Assembly: GCF_016469335.1 (NCBI RefSeq)
Contig: NZ_CP059888.1
Coordinates: 682,001-746,000 of the forward strand
Direction: 5' to 3'
DNA: 64,000 nt
Source of the DNA: Flocculibacter collagenilyticus
Lineage (GTDB): Bacteria > Pseudomonadota > Gammaproteobacteria > Enterobacterales > Alteromonadaceae
Positions 9,291-19,183 of the stretch are shown in pieces. Position 1 is the stretch's first letter. The number at the start of each line of letters is the position of its first letter. The notes under the pieces were generated by a model. That model was given only the letters and a program-made list of their open reading frames with translations, was not told where the DNA came from and searched no databases. The translations under genes were made by a program, and so were the position numbers.

Positions 9291-10838
9291 ATGTCTTATC
9301 CAAAACCAAGTGTGGTTACTGATTTTCAACAAGCGTGTTCAAGTAATGACTGGGATGCTTTAGTTGTTATTTCCCCTGATTTAAATTTACCAGATGCAAC
9401 AAGCGTTGCTGACTTTTTAACAGCGGCTGGAAAAGTGGACTTACGCATTGGTAAAGAGCCTGTATTAATGGTAAATGATTTGGTGCCGGGCTCCCGCCTT
9501 ATCTTTTCTCCAACAGGTGCCTTAGCGCGAGATTATGATGACAGTCGTCGCTTTTACGACGCTGCCAATAAAGCGGCTGAACTTGTTAGAGCATCAGGGG
9601 CTAAAAGACCTTTATTTTATATTAATGGTGCTCCTGACACTGAGCTCTTTTCAGCTGCGGCCGAAGTTGCATATTTTGGGGCTAGCCAAGCACTATGGCA
9701 GCCGTTAGAAGCAAGGGAATCTAAAGTTGAAGCCGAAATAGAGCCTGTTGAAGAAATTGGTATTTTTTCAAATCACTCTGTCAGTGATTGTTGGTTAGGT
9801 GCTGTTGAGCTGGGAAGAAGAGCGGCACGTGACTTATGTGGCACTGAGCCTGAGCGTATGTCACCGCCTAAGTTTGCTGAATATTGCGAAGCTTTGTTTG
9901 AAGGGACGCCAGTAAAGGTTGAGGTTATTAAAGACCGCGACACACTTGAACAAGACTACCCGTTGTTATCGGCGGTCGCTCGTGCATCTTGGCAAGTAGA
10001 GCGCCACCACCCAAGAGTAATTCGATTAGAATATACTGGCGAAGGCGACATTGATCGTACATTAATGTTTTCCGGAAAAGGCTTAGTTTACGATACCGGC
10101 GGAACAGATCTAAAAGTAGGCGGGGCAATGGCTGGTATGAGCCGCGATAAAGGTGGCGGCGCAGCGGTTGCTGGATTTATCAAAGCCGTTGCAGAATTAA
10201 AGCCAAAAGGCTTAAAGGTGATTGCTGAAATAGGTGCGGTGCGAAATAGCATTGGCTCAGATGCGTTTGTAACCGATGAAATTGTTACTGCAAAAAATGG
10301 TATTCGCATTCGTGTAGGCTGCACAGATGCTGAAGGTAGGCTGGTAATGGGAGACATTTTAGGTCGCCTTGCAGAACGTGCAGTGGATGAAGTGAACCCT
10401 GAGTTATTTACCGTTGCGACCCTTACAGGGCATGCAGCACGTGCGATGGGGCCTTATACGGCACTGGTTGAGAATGGACCTGCCAGACGTAATGGTGTGT
10501 CACAGAAAATGGCATATTACGGTGATATGTTTGGTGACCCAGCTGAGTTGTCTCGCTCACGTCGCGAAGATTGGGATTTTGTAAAACCAAAAACGTTAGC
10601 GGACGACTTGTTAAGCAGTAATACTGCGCCGTCATCTGTTACGGCAAGAGGACACCAATTCCCACTGGCTTTTTTAGCCATAGCGTCAGGGTTAGACAAG
10701 CACGGCAACGATAGCGACCAGCCATTACCATTTGTACATATTGACGTTGCTGGCAGTGCGGTAGAAAACGGTGATTGGCAACATGGTAAACCAACTGCGG
10801 CAGCGGTATTGATGATGGCTGCAACTTACCTGCGTTAG
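9291..10838 (+). CDS. M17-family (leucyl aminopeptidase-like) metallopeptidase
   Basis: The 515-residue protein has a C-terminal half that matches the M17 fold. The expected dimetal ligands can be placed: K263 and D268 in GKGLVYDTGG, D286 in GMSRDKGG, and D346 and E348 in CTDAEGR. The surroundings differ from PepA, where the last motif is NTDAEGR and the second block KYDMGG. It is therefore a divergent branch, probably still an active cytoplasmic aminopeptidase. The ribosome site AGGA lies 7 nt upstream of the ATG. It is followed by a strong terminator, so it ends its transcript. Confidence 0.85.
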   Translation: MSYPKPSVVTDFQQACSSNDWDALVVISPDLNLPDATSVADFLTAAGKVDLRIGKEPVLMVNDLVPGSRLIFSPTGALARDYDDSRRFYDAANKAAELVRASGAKRPLFYINGAPDTELFSAAAEVAYFGASQALWQPLEARESKVEAEIEPVEEIGIFSNHSVSDCWLGAVELGRRAARDLCGTEPERMSPPKFAEYCEALFEGTPVKVEVIKDRDTLEQDYPLLSAVARASWQVERHHPRVIRLEYTGEGDIDRTLMFSGKGLVYDTGGTDLKVGGAMAGMSRDKGGGAAVAGFIKAVAELKPKGLKVIAEIGAVRNSIGSDAFVTDEIVTAKNGIRIRVGCTDAEGRLVMGDILGRLAERAVDEVNPELFTVATLTGHAARAMGPYTALVENGPARRNGVSQKMAYYGDMFGDPAELSRSRREDWDFVKPKTLADDLLSSNTAPSSVTARGHQFPLAFLAIASGLDKHGNDSDQPLPFVHIDVAGSAVENGDWQHGKPTAAAVLMMAATYLR

Positions 10839-11180
10839 CATAAAATAATGCTAATATGCCTGAGCTACGAATAGGTATACGTAGTTCAGGTCTCGTCGCA
10901 TTAACCTATAGATAGTCAGCAATTGGGGATTTCAATATGCTGACTTTTTTATCCTTTGAAAGGGATAAATCTACTATATTTATCATATAGTTGTATTACG
11001 GCTTTATTATTCGTTAAGGCTGAAGATTTACTTTTATTATGTATAAATATATTAAGAAACCTGCTATGAATGTACTACACTAACACATTAGCGCACACTA
11101 GTGACCTGAACAAATATCAACATATTTTTTAGTTGATACGAATGATTGATTGCTGCCGACAAGGTTAAGTTCAAACAAAT
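10839..11180. other. Intergenic region, 342 nt, with hairpins
   Basis: No coding sequence is seen. It holds a hairpin at 10861-10888 (tgagctacg paired with cgtagttca, no T-tract), the terminator at 10915-10950, a small hairpin (tttatcc/ggataaa) just after it, and then an AT-rich stretch that presumably holds the promoter of the hybrid kinase gene. Confidence 0.6.
10915..10950 (+). terminator. Rho-independent terminator after the M17 peptidase
   Basis: GTCAGCA (10915-10921) pairs with TGCTGAC (10938-10944). The stem is extended by ATTG/CAAT inside with one bulged A, and six Ts follow at 10945-10950. Confidence 0.85.
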
Positions 11181-13913
11181 ATGAAATTAAGCCAAAAATT
11201 ACTGTTAATCATTGTACCGCTTGTTGTTACTCCCCTCGCGTTATTGGGTGGTGTTGCATACGTTAACGTTAGAACTAGCGCAGAAGCGCAAATCGAAACC
11301 CGAATAAATAGCTACTTAGAGCAAAATATTCAACTAATCGACAATTTTTACAGTACAACAGTGTCAGCGTTAAGTGTTGCGGCCAACTCTCGCATAGTTG
11401 AAAGCATGCTTTATCATGAGCCTAATAGCGAAGAGTTAATTGTTCAAATTCCTTCATTAAGAGATGGCTTTACCCGTTTTTCATTATCTTACCCCGATTT
11501 TTACGAGTTTAGATTAGTGTCAAAAGAAGGGGGAGAAGTTGCTTATATTATCCCTCAACCAGATAAATATGAGGCGGTTGAAGAAGTCTATCGCCCATTT
11601 TTTGACAGTATCATTAATATGGAGGCGAATCGGGATATTATTCTAATTAGCCCTGAAATTGGCCAACCAACAAACGTGCTGGCTGTACAACGAATGTGGG
11701 TAGATAGCGAGTCTAAGCTGGTAGATGTAAATAAAAATGTAGAAAAGAAGAATTGGGGATATGTAATGCTTGGGGTTACGCCATCTGCATTTAATCAAGC
11801 TGTAGCTAGTGGAGTAGGGCAAAGCGGCCAATCAATTATTGTCAACAAACAGGGCAAAATTTTATTTTCAAAACTGCCAAACTCGGTAGGAACTAACTTA
11901 TCAATTGAGGCATTAAATGCATTGCAGCAAACCATTGGGAAAAGTGCGCTTGTTAAAATTAATTTTGCTGACAAAGTGATGCACTTTCAGGGGCGCAAGC
12001 TATTCAATGATTATTATTTGTTTAGTGGGATTGAGGATGGAGAGCTATACGCAGACAGCCGATTAATTTCTACGCTGACCATACTTATTTCACTTGTTGT
12101 GGCCATTATTATTCCGGCGTTATTATATTCTTTATTACATTACATGTTATTAACGCCTATTAGAGAGCTAACAGCAGCAAAACGCAGAGTGGGTAAGGGC
12201 GAATTTGATATTAAGTTGCCTGTTGAGCATAAAAACGAGTTAGGTGAATTATTTGCTGCATTTAATGTGATGGTGCGTCAACTTAAGTTGTACCGAGAAA
12301 AAGACAAGCTAAGTCAATCATTACTAGAAGAAAAAGTAATCGATCGCACCCGAGATTTAGAGCTTGCTAACAAAGAGCTAGAAAATACAAACCAAGAATT
12401 AGAAACCGCCAGATTAAAAGCATTAGAAGCGAGCACGTTAAAATCCTCATTTTTGGCAAACATGAGCCATGAAATTAGAACGCCACTTACCGCAATCATT
12501 GGCTTTACTCAGCAAGCATTAAAAAACAAAAATATTGATCCTGAAAATCATGAGCTGCTCGATAGAGTACTTCATAGTGGTGAGCATTTGCTTAAGTTAA
12601 TTAATGATATTTTAGATATTTCTAAAATTGAAGCTGACAAACTTGAGTTAGAACTTACAAACTTTAATTTCTTCCACTTATTAGGCGACATAGACACTAT
12701 TGTTAGACCGATGTCGCAAGAAAAACAGCTTAACCTAGAAATAGCGTACGACTTTCCTTTGCCCCGATTTATTGTGAGCGATCCTACTCGGTTAAAACAG
12801 ATCATTATTAATTTATGCTCAAACGCCATTAAGTTTACGCATGAAGGTGGGGTTACCGTAAAGATAATATATAACCAGCAAACAGATACTCTTAGTATTG
12901 GTATTCAAGATACTGGTATAGGTATGACAGAAGCACAGCTCGCGAAACTGTTCGAGGACTTTGTTCAAGCTGATATTAGCACCACCAGAAAGTACGGTGG
13001 TACAGGGTTGGGGCTGTCTATTTCAAGAAAGTTAGCTCGCTTACTAGGCGGTGATATTACGGTAGAAAGTATGCATGGCGTTGGCACCCGTTTCACATTA
13101 GTACTTAATGAAGTGCAAGGGACTAAGATGGAAACTGAAGCGCCGCAGTTTAAAGATAGGGCAATTGTAGGTGAAGAAAGCCAGGCTGCTGAGTCGATAG
13201 ACACTCACAATATTTCAGGTGATATTTTAGTGGCTGAGGATAATGTAAATAACCAACTGCTAATTAAGCTGTTATTAAAGCCTTACAATGTAGACACTAC
13301 TTTTGTTGAAAATGGGCGACTAGCAACAGAAGCCGTGATGAGTAATCACTACGACTTAATTTTTATGGATATGCAAATGCCTGTTATGGGTGGCTTGGAA
13401 GCAACGACGTTAATCAGACAGCTAGATAAGTCGACCCCAATAGTGGCATTAACCGCGAATGTGATGAAAGATGATGTAGCCGCACAAAAAGAAGCGGGTT
13501 GTACCGATACGTTAAGTAAACCCATTGAGCAAAGTAAATTTGCTGGTATTTTGGCTAAGTACTTAACCAGAGAAACGGTTAATGAAGATAGTGAAAAATC
13601 AGATGAAAATACCACGGGACTCAGTGCTGAAATTTTAGAGTCGCCAGAAATGCAGGCGCTTAAAGCTCGCTATAAAGGCTCTTTAGCAGAGTATAAAGAG
13701 CAGTATGAAACCTTTGCTAAAGACATTTCAGCTAATGCAGAGGAAATAGCAAAGCTGTCGCACGCCATTAAAGGGAGTGCAGGCAGTTTTGGTTATCAAG
13801 AGATAACCAATGTAGCGGGTGAGCTTGAAATTGCTGCACGCGATGGGAATGAAGAACAAACAAACGCATTGCTAAGTAAAATTATTGAGCAAATATCAGA
13901 TGCAATTAAATAG
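11181..13913 (+). CDS. Hybrid sensor histidine kinase/response regulator with Hpt domain
   Basis: The 910-residue inner-membrane protein has TM1 at about 7-29, a periplasmic sensor of roughly 260 residues, TM2 at about 295-325, a HAMP domain and a coiled coil. HisKA follows with phospho-acceptor H430 ([10 protein letters not shown]), then HATPase ([16 protein letters not shown]), a receiver with D730 ([12 protein letters not shown]) and a C-terminal Hpt with H861 ([12 protein letters not shown]). This is the full four-step phosphorelay of BarA/ArcB-type kinases in one chain. The signal sensed cannot be read from sequence. No cognate output regulator lies next to it. Confidence 0.92.
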   Translation: MKLSQKLLLIIVPLVVTPLALLGGVAYVNVRTSAEAQIETRINSYLEQNIQLIDNFYSTTVSALSVAANSRIVESMLYHEPNSEELIVQIPSLRDGFTRFSLSYPDFYEFRLVSKEGGEVAYIIPQPDKYEAVEEVYRPFFDSIINMEANRDIILISPEIGQPTNVLAVQRMWVDSESKLVDVNKNVEKKNWGYVMLGVTPSAFNQAVASGVGQSGQSIIVNKQGKILFSKLPNSVGTNLSIEALNALQQTIGKSALVKINFADKVMHFQGRKLFNDYYLFSGIEDGELYADSRLISTLTILISLVVAIIIPALLYSLLHYMLLTPIRELTAAKRRVGKGEFDIKLPVEHKNELGELFAAFNVMVRQLKLYREKDKLSQSLLEEKVIDRTRDLELANKELENTNQELETARLKALEASTLKSSFLANMSHEIRTPLTAIIGFTQQALKNKNIDPENHELLDRVLHSGEHLLKLINDILDISKIEADKLELELTNFNFFHLLGDIDTIVRPMSQEKQLNLEIAYDFPLPRFIVSDPTRLKQIIINLCSNAIKFTHEGGVTVKIIYNQQTDTLSIGIQDTGIGMTEAQLAKLFEDFVQADISTTRKYGGTGLGLSISRKLARLLGGDITVESMHGVGTRFTLVLNEVQGTKMETEAPQFKDRAIVGEESQAAESIDTHNISGDILVAEDNVNNQLLIKLLLKPYNVDTTFVENGRLATEAVMSNHYDLIFMDMQMPVMGGLEATTLIRQLDKSTPIVALTANVMKDDVAAQKEAGCTDTLSKPIEQSKFAGILAKYLTRETVNEDSEKSDENTTGLSAEILESPEMQALKARYKGSLAEYKEQYETFAKDISANAEEIAKLSHAIKGSAGSFGYQEITNVAGELEIAARDGNEEQTNALLSKIIEQISDAIK

Positions 13914-14160
13914 TACTATTGCGGTAAATAGTTGCGGTAAACAGCTGCGATATTTTTGTTTTATATATTGTTTCGAAGTACAGCTTCAATCAAGTTTAGA
14001 CTTAGAAAAGGTTAATATGCCAGCGTGTTAACCTTCAAGGCCAACTTGCACTAAATTATAAGGTAAGTTTACTTGGGAGGCCCTGCGTTCAAACCAGCCA
14101 CATTGAATTCAGGTATAACACAGTATTATGTGGCGATAAATTAAATAGGTATTACGTTAT

Positions 14161-15651
14161 ATGGCCAAAAGCTCTGTGGGGGATTCAAATTACACTACTG
14201 AAGTTAAAGCTTTATTGGCTCAAATCGATGATATAAAGCCACAGAAACCCTCTGTTTATCAACATGCATCAGCATATTTTGAAAGTTGGTCAAATATACA
14301 AGCCATCATTAAAGACTATAAAGAGAAAATCGCCAAAAGACAGAAAAAGCTTGAAAGTGAATCTAAAAAAAAGAACATTGCCAAACTAAATAGTGAAATA
14401 GAGAAAATACAATCTGATTTAGAAAAGTATAAGGCAGCCCAAGATGAAGAGCGGTTAGTGCGTCATGAGCACCTTAAAGACGTTTGCTATCAAATTCTAG
14501 CGCTTACAGAAGGCGCAAATGCGGAAGATACTCGAAAGAAATCTGCTAAGTTGCTTGGCACTATTCAGCTAATTTCACCTACCGAAGGAAAAAAAATAGC
14601 AGCGGTTAATGAGCGCCACAAGCATTTGTATAAAGCAGTATTATGCTTGCGCTTAGTTGATAGAATGTACACTGAAAACTTGATTGAAAGCACGTACATT
14701 CGGTCAAAAATAAATGGTGGGAAACAGACGGATATTGAGTCTCTCGCGGAAAAAAATCCGAAAGCCTACAAAGTTTTTCAAGATCATATACAAATACCAT
14801 TATTAATGGCGGCTTTGCTACAAGATATTGGTAACTATCATCCTGATGCGCAAGCCATATTAACCGGAGCAGAGCAAAACTTAGATCCCTTCAGAGTGTT
14901 ACCTACCGAAGAGCGAAAAGCCTTACTGCAAATAAATTACCGAGAAACGTTACGGTACGCGACATCGGGTATTGGTGTCGGTCAATATGTTGGTAATTCT
15001 AAGGCGGAGCGAGATCAATTTATTGAAGACGAAAAAGCCAGCTTAGCGCTTATACGTACATTCTTAAAAAGTTGGGTGAATGCCAATAAGGGAATTGGCA
15101 ACTTTCTAAAAGTACCGCAGCTATATACCTCTATTATTCTGTCTACCAAAAATAGCTATAGTTACGAACTGCTGCCTAAAGTGTATAACGTGCTAAGAAA
15201 AAATGCTGAAATGGGCGGTTGTAATCCGCAAGCGGTTGAATCACTTTTAGCAATTACTGGGCATTTTCCACAGGGATTTGGGGTGACTTATATTCCTGTT
15301 AATTCTGATTTTCAAGAGTTAGACCGCTATGAATATGCTATCGTCAACGACCTTTACCCTAAACATCCGTGGGAACCCATTTGTCGCAGCGCAACACGTA
15401 ATTTGCAGTTTATTAGTCATGGCTCAGACTTGATTATTAGTTTAGATAAAAACTTATACATACCCGGCACGGCTAAAAAATTAGAACGGATAAAGCCAGA
15501 ACGATTACATGAAATATTAAAAATACTTTCTTCAAACTATTTAGAGCGAAAAGAATTGGATCTCATCCCTAAATGTTGGCATCCAAGGGAATTTTTCTCT
15601 ATGAAGAAGAATCAAAACATTTGGAATAAGGCAAAAGTCGTTCGTATATAA
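14161..15651 (+). CDS. Uncharacterised protein resembling a degenerate HD-GYP domain protein
   Basis: The 496-residue cytoplasmic protein has a charged coiled-coil region at about 55-105 (KIAKRQKKLESESKKKN...). Residues from about 215 onward recall an HD-GYP domain. ALLQDIGNYHP sits where HD-GYP enzymes have LLHDIGK, and GCNPQAVESLLAITGHFPQGFGV resembles the end of that domain (DP..V..L...LG.YP.G..V). The catalytic HD is QD and no GYP motif is visible, so phosphodiesterase activity is unlikely. It sits between a hybrid kinase and a FliL-like gene and is probably co-transcribed with the latter (39-nt gap). The HD-GYP relation is a judgement by eye. Confidence 0.5.
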   Translation: MAKSSVGDSNYTTEVKALLAQIDDIKPQKPSVYQHASAYFESWSNIQAIIKDYKEKIAKRQKKLESESKKKNIAKLNSEIEKIQSDLEKYKAAQDEERLVRHEHLKDVCYQILALTEGANAEDTRKKSAKLLGTIQLISPTEGKKIAAVNERHKHLYKAVLCLRLVDRMYTENLIESTYIRSKINGGKQTDIESLAEKNPKAYKVFQDHIQIPLLMAALLQDIGNYHPDAQAILTGAEQNLDPFRVLPTEERKALLQINYRETLRYATSGIGVGQYVGNSKAERDQFIEDEKASLALIRTFLKSWVNANKGIGNFLKVPQLYTSIILSTKNSYSYELLPKVYNVLRKNAEMGGCNPQAVESLLAITGHFPQGFGVTYIPVNSDFQELDRYEYAIVNDLYPKHPWEPICRSATRNLQFISHGSDLIISLDKNLYIPGTAKKLERIKPERLHEILKILSSNYLERKELDLIPKCWHPREFFSMKKNQNIWNKAKVVRI

Positions 15652-15690
15652 CCTATCATTTGCGGTTGTAACAAGCGGCTGAGGAAATCA

Positions 15691-16128
15691 ATGAAACAAA
15701 TAAAAACGCTTTTAGTAGGTAGCTTGGCAAGCTTGCTTTTAGTTACCTCTGTACCAATGGTGCCGCTACTTGTTAGCGCCCCCGTTAAAGCCCAAGAAGG
15801 CCCAGAAGCGCAGCCACTTTATGTGTTTATGCGTCGTCCTTTTTTATTTCATGTACCCGCAAAAAAAGAAGATAAGTTGGTACAAATTAAGGTGCAAGTG
15901 ATGGTGCACGGAGCCGCGGCGCAAGAGCTAACCAAAAAGCATGTTCCCTTTATTGAAGGCATACTCGCCACTACGTTCAGCCAAGCTAACGGTGATGAGC
16001 TACGTACGGTAGAAGGTAAGGATGCGTTAAAAGAAAAAGCGCTGGCCGATGTGCGAGCGAAGCTGGAAGAGTTAACAGGGCAACCGTTAGTAGAACAAGT
16101 GATTTTTACCGGCTTTATCATGCAGTAA
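15691..16128 (+). CDS. FliL-like protein, membrane or exported
   Basis: The 145-residue protein has a hydrophobic N-terminus (about 5-35) that could be a signal peptide or anchor, then a FliL-type domain. The pattern matches FliL: a strand ending LFHVP, LVQIKVQVMVHG, KHVPFIEGIL, LRTVEGKDALKEKALADVRAKLEELTG and a final VIFTGFIMQ. FliL proteins ring the flagellar stator. This copy lies away from any flagellar operon in the window, so it is an accessory paralogue whose partner is unknown. A GAGGA ribosome site lies 5 nt upstream. A 16-bp tandem duplication spans its stop codon. Confidence 0.82.
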   Translation: MKQIKTLLVGSLASLLLVTSVPMVPLLVSAPVKAQEGPEAQPLYVFMRRPFLFHVPAKKEDKLVQIKVQVMVHGAAAQELTKKHVPFIEGILATTFSQANGDELRTVEGKDALKEKALADVRAKLEELTGQPLVEQVIFTGFIMQ

Positions 16129-16160
16129 GGTGTTAGCGCAGTAAGGTGTTAACGCAGTAA
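16122..16160 (+). repeat. 16-bp tandem duplication across the fliL-like stop codon
   Basis: The unit gcagtaaggtgttarc is found at 16122-16137 and 16138-16153, with a partial third copy (gcagtaa) after it. Each copy carries the CAG-TAA end of the gene. Confidence 0.8.
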
Positions 16161-16210
16161 TGCGTTATTGAGCAATTAGCTACTTGAAGCTGAATATACA
16201 ACTACAACTA

Positions 16211-16236
16211 AAAGGGTGTCTACAGACACCCTTTTT
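16211..16236. terminator. Bidirectional terminator between converging genes
   Basis: AAAGGGTGTC (16211-16220) and GACACCCTTT (16225-16234) form a perfect 10-bp stem with a TACA loop. T-runs lie on both sides, so it can serve the fliL-like gene (+) and the DPP IV-like gene (-). Confidence 0.85.
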
Positions 16237-16260
16237 CAATAGTGAATTAACGATGTAAGA

Positions 16261-18486
16261 TTAATCTTGGTTTACATCAAAATGGCGATTAAAGAAGTTA
16301 ATCATCATATTGTGCCAATGAATACGGGTTTTCTTACCGCGTAAACTGTGTTTTTTACCCGGGTAATTCATCATCTCAAAATCTAATGTTTTATCTTGCA
16401 GCACTTTGTACAGCTTCGTACTGTGCGTGAATAATACGTTATCATCAGCCATGCCGTGATAAATCATTAGTGGGCCTTTTAAACCGTCTACGTATGGAAA
16501 CACTGATGCTGCTTCGTAAACGTCTTCATTACCCGGCACTAAGCCCATATAACGCTCAGTGTAGTGCGTGTCATATAAGCGCCAATCTGTAACAGGTGCA
16601 CCTGATACGCCAGCTTTAAAGTAATCTCCCGCTTTAAACATGGTCATTAGTGTCATATAGCCGCCGTAGCTGTGGCCATATACGCCAATTTTGTCGTTAT
16701 CAACAAAGTCTAGGCTTTGAAGAAATTTAGCGCCGGTGACTTGGTCATCTACTTCAACACTGCCCATTTTGCGATAGATTGGATTTTCGAATTTAGTGCC
16801 GCGATAGTTTGAACCACGGTTATCTAAACTGAATACAACATAGCCTTGCTGCGCCATAAATTGTGAAAATAACACATAACGCGACCAACTGTTATTAACC
16901 ACTTGTGCATGCGGCCCACCGTATAAGTAAACTAAAGCAGGGTATTTTTTATTAGCGTTAAAATTAGCTGGCTTGTACATACGATAATGTAAGGCTTGAC
17001 CATCGTCCGCAGTTAATTTGCCAAACTCAGGCTCTATCCAATCACTCAGGTAAGGGTGAAGTGGGTGGTCTGTGTTCACGGCGTTTTCAACTAACCAAGT
17101 GATTCGCTTGCCATTAGCGTTGTGTAAGCTTACCTGTGAAGGGCTGTTGATGGTTGAATATTTGTCGATGTATGAGGTTGCGTCCTTAGCAAAGGTAATA
17201 CTGTGGAAGCCTTTACGTGAAGAAATGCGTGTTACGTTATTTGCATGTTTTCCGTTAAGCGATGCAGAATATAAGTGGCGTTCTAACGGTGTGTCGGCGC
17301 GGCCAGTGAAATATACTTTATTGTTTTTCTCATCAATGGCTTGTAGCTTATCAACAACCCACTCGCCTTTGGTAAGCTGTGTGACTAGCTCACCATTGTT
17401 TTTGTATAAGTATAGGTGTTTGAAGCCATCCCGTTCAGAGGCCCAAATAAAGTGTTTATTATCTTTTAGGAAGCGTAAATCTTTATGTAAGTTAACCCAT
17501 GTTTCACTTTTTTCTGTTAGTAACGTGGTCGATTTACCATTGTTTGCGTTAGCTGCATTTAGCTTCAGTGTTTGTTGTGCGCGATCTTGCCATTGATAAC
17601 TTAACGTTTGGCTGTCGTTCATCCATTTTACACGAGGAATATAAATATCTTTTTCTTTGCCAATATCTACCCACGTTGTCTTAGTGTCATTCAGGCCTTT
17701 AATACCTAATTGAATAGACACGTTTGGCGTTCCTGCACTGGGGTAACGCTGGTGGATCATTTTAATATTGTCGGCATAAATCTCGCTACGAGTCACTGCT
17801 TCTACTGGCGTTTCATCTACGCGCGTATAGGCAATTTTTGTTTCATCGGGCGACCACCAGTAACCGGTCATGCGGCCCATTTCTTCTTGTGCGACAAATT
17901 CGGCCATGCCGTTTTTAATTAAGTTACCACCATCAGTTGTTAGCTGTAATTCTTTACCTGAGGCGACATTAAGCACGAAAATATTTTGCTCGCGAATAAA
18001 AGAAACATAATTGCCTTTAGGTGAAAACTTAGCGTCCGTTTCAAACGCGTCAGTATCGGTTAGTTTTTTTGTGGTTTTAGTTGCTAATTGATAGTGATAC
18101 AAGTCGCCATTTAATGGAAATAATAGTGCCTTTCCTTCTTTATCCCAACTGTACTCCATAATGCCGCTACCAAACACACGCTGTCTTTCGCGGCGGGCTT
18201 TCTCTTCGTCAGATAAATTTTCAGGGCCACTGAAAATATCCTTCGAATCCACCAGCATTTTATTTTTGCCTTCCTTTAAATTGTATTCCCACAAATCGAA
18301 ACGATTGTAGTCTTCTTTTTTACCTTGTAAGTAAGTGACACGAGAGCCGTCAGGTGAGTATTTTAATGATTTTGGCGCTTTGCCATTCAGTGAGGGATCA
18401 GAAAAAATGCGTTCTATTGTTAGGTTTTCAGCATAACTCGAACCCATTACGCTGACTAGCGCAATGCAAGATAAGTAGTTTTTCAT
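16261..18486 (-). CDS. Exported dipeptidyl peptidase IV-type serine peptidase (S9B)
   Basis: The 741-residue protein has a signal peptide (MKNYLSCIALVSVMGSSYA). An N-terminal beta-propeller is followed by an alpha/beta hydrolase domain. The catalytic triad is S606 (GHSYGGY), D681 (GMADDNV) and H713 (GKKHSLRG). The double Glu that anchors the substrate amino group in DPP IV is present at E201-E202 (AQEEMGR). It should release X-Pro dipeptides from peptides in the periplasm, a nutrient role common in marine heterotrophs. It is transcribed alone and converges on the fliL-like gene. Confidence 0.92.
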   Translation of the reverse strand: MKNYLSCIALVSVMGSSYAENLTIERIFSDPSLNGKAPKSLKYSPDGSRVTYLQGKKEDYNRFDLWEYNLKEGKNKMLVDSKDIFSGPENLSDEEKARRERQRVFGSGIMEYSWDKEGKALLFPLNGDLYHYQLATKTTKKLTDTDAFETDAKFSPKGNYVSFIREQNIFVLNVASGKELQLTTDGGNLIKNGMAEFVAQEEMGRMTGYWWSPDETKIAYTRVDETPVEAVTRSEIYADNIKMIHQRYPSAGTPNVSIQLGIKGLNDTKTTWVDIGKEKDIYIPRVKWMNDSQTLSYQWQDRAQQTLKLNAANANNGKSTTLLTEKSETWVNLHKDLRFLKDNKHFIWASERDGFKHLYLYKNNGELVTQLTKGEWVVDKLQAIDEKNNKVYFTGRADTPLERHLYSASLNGKHANNVTRISSRKGFHSITFAKDATSYIDKYSTINSPSQVSLHNANGKRITWLVENAVNTDHPLHPYLSDWIEPEFGKLTADDGQALHYRMYKPANFNANKKYPALVYLYGGPHAQVVNNSWSRYVLFSQFMAQQGYVVFSLDNRGSNYRGTKFENPIYRKMGSVEVDDQVTGAKFLQSLDFVDNDKIGVYGHSYGGYMTLMTMFKAGDYFKAGVSGAPVTDWRLYDTHYTERYMGLVPGNEDVYEAASVFPYVDGLKGPLMIYHGMADDNVLFTHSTKLYKVLQDKTLDFEMMNYPGKKHSLRGKKTRIHWHNMMINFFNRHFDVNQD

Positions 18487-18691
18487 TGGTACACTCTAAA
18501 TGCTGGTTATTATGATTATCAGCCACAGATAGTAGTATTTAATAGCTTTAGATTCAATGGCATTGCGGAGGATTCAAGGTAGCGAAACTTATATATGTGA
18601 TTTGGTTCGGAGCTTTAAGACTAACAGGGGTATCATTATTAAAATTTTAAGATACACTCATTTAGGTAATAAAAGATAATAAGATACCTAT

Positions 18692-19114
18692 ATGAATTTA
18701 AACTTTTCGTTAGATCCCCGTTTAGAAAACGATACTGTAAAACTTGCTACTTTCCCGCTTTGTGAATTATTACTGATGAATGACAGCCAATACCCTTGGT
18801 GCATCTTGGTACCGCGAGTTGATCATGCCTTAGAATTAATGGCGCTGTCGGTTGCCCAGCAGCATCAGTTTTTAGTTGAATCTAATTACGTTAGCCAAAT
18901 GCTAACAAGTTTGTTTGAGCCAGATAAGTTAAACATTGCTGCGTTAGGGAATGTGGTTAGTCAGCTACACATTCATCATGTTGCCAGGTTTAAGTCAGAT
19001 ATTAGCTGGCCTGCGCCCATTTGGGGAGCACATCCAGTAATTGCGTATACCGATGACGCGCTAGTAAAAATAACAGATAAGATTAGCGAATATTTGCAAC
19101 ATCACCCTATTTAA
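18692..19114 (+). CDS. HIT-family protein (nucleotide hydrolase/transferase superfamily)
   Basis: The 140-residue protein has LVPRVDHALELMALS and the C-terminal block QLHIHHVARFKSDISWPAPIWG, typical of small proteobacterial HIT-domain proteins. The histidine motif reads H-I-H-H-V-A rather than H-x-H-x-H, so the third histidine position differs from Hint-type enzymes. The substrate is unknown. It is divergent from the DPP IV-like gene and convergent with the iron operon. Confidence 0.85.
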   Translation: MNLNFSLDPRLENDTVKLATFPLCELLLMNDSQYPWCILVPRVDHALELMALSVAQQHQFLVESNYVSQMLTSLFEPDKLNIAALGNVVSQLHIHHVARFKSDISWPAPIWGAHPVIAYTDDALVKITDKISEYLQHHPI

Positions 19115-19183
19115 TTGCGTTAGAGGGAGTTCCGAATGTTGAACACCCTCTAATTAACTCTAATTTATTAGCAGAAGGCTGCA

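Noticed and set aside
14085-14130. A tRNA T-arm-like string (gcgttcaaacc)
   Set aside because: The flanking bases do not form a T-stem, and no acceptor or anticodon stem can be drawn.
17072-17596. A 174-codon open frame on the + strand
   Set aside because: It lies fully antisense to the well-conserved DPP IV-like gene and has no ribosome site or recognisable domain.
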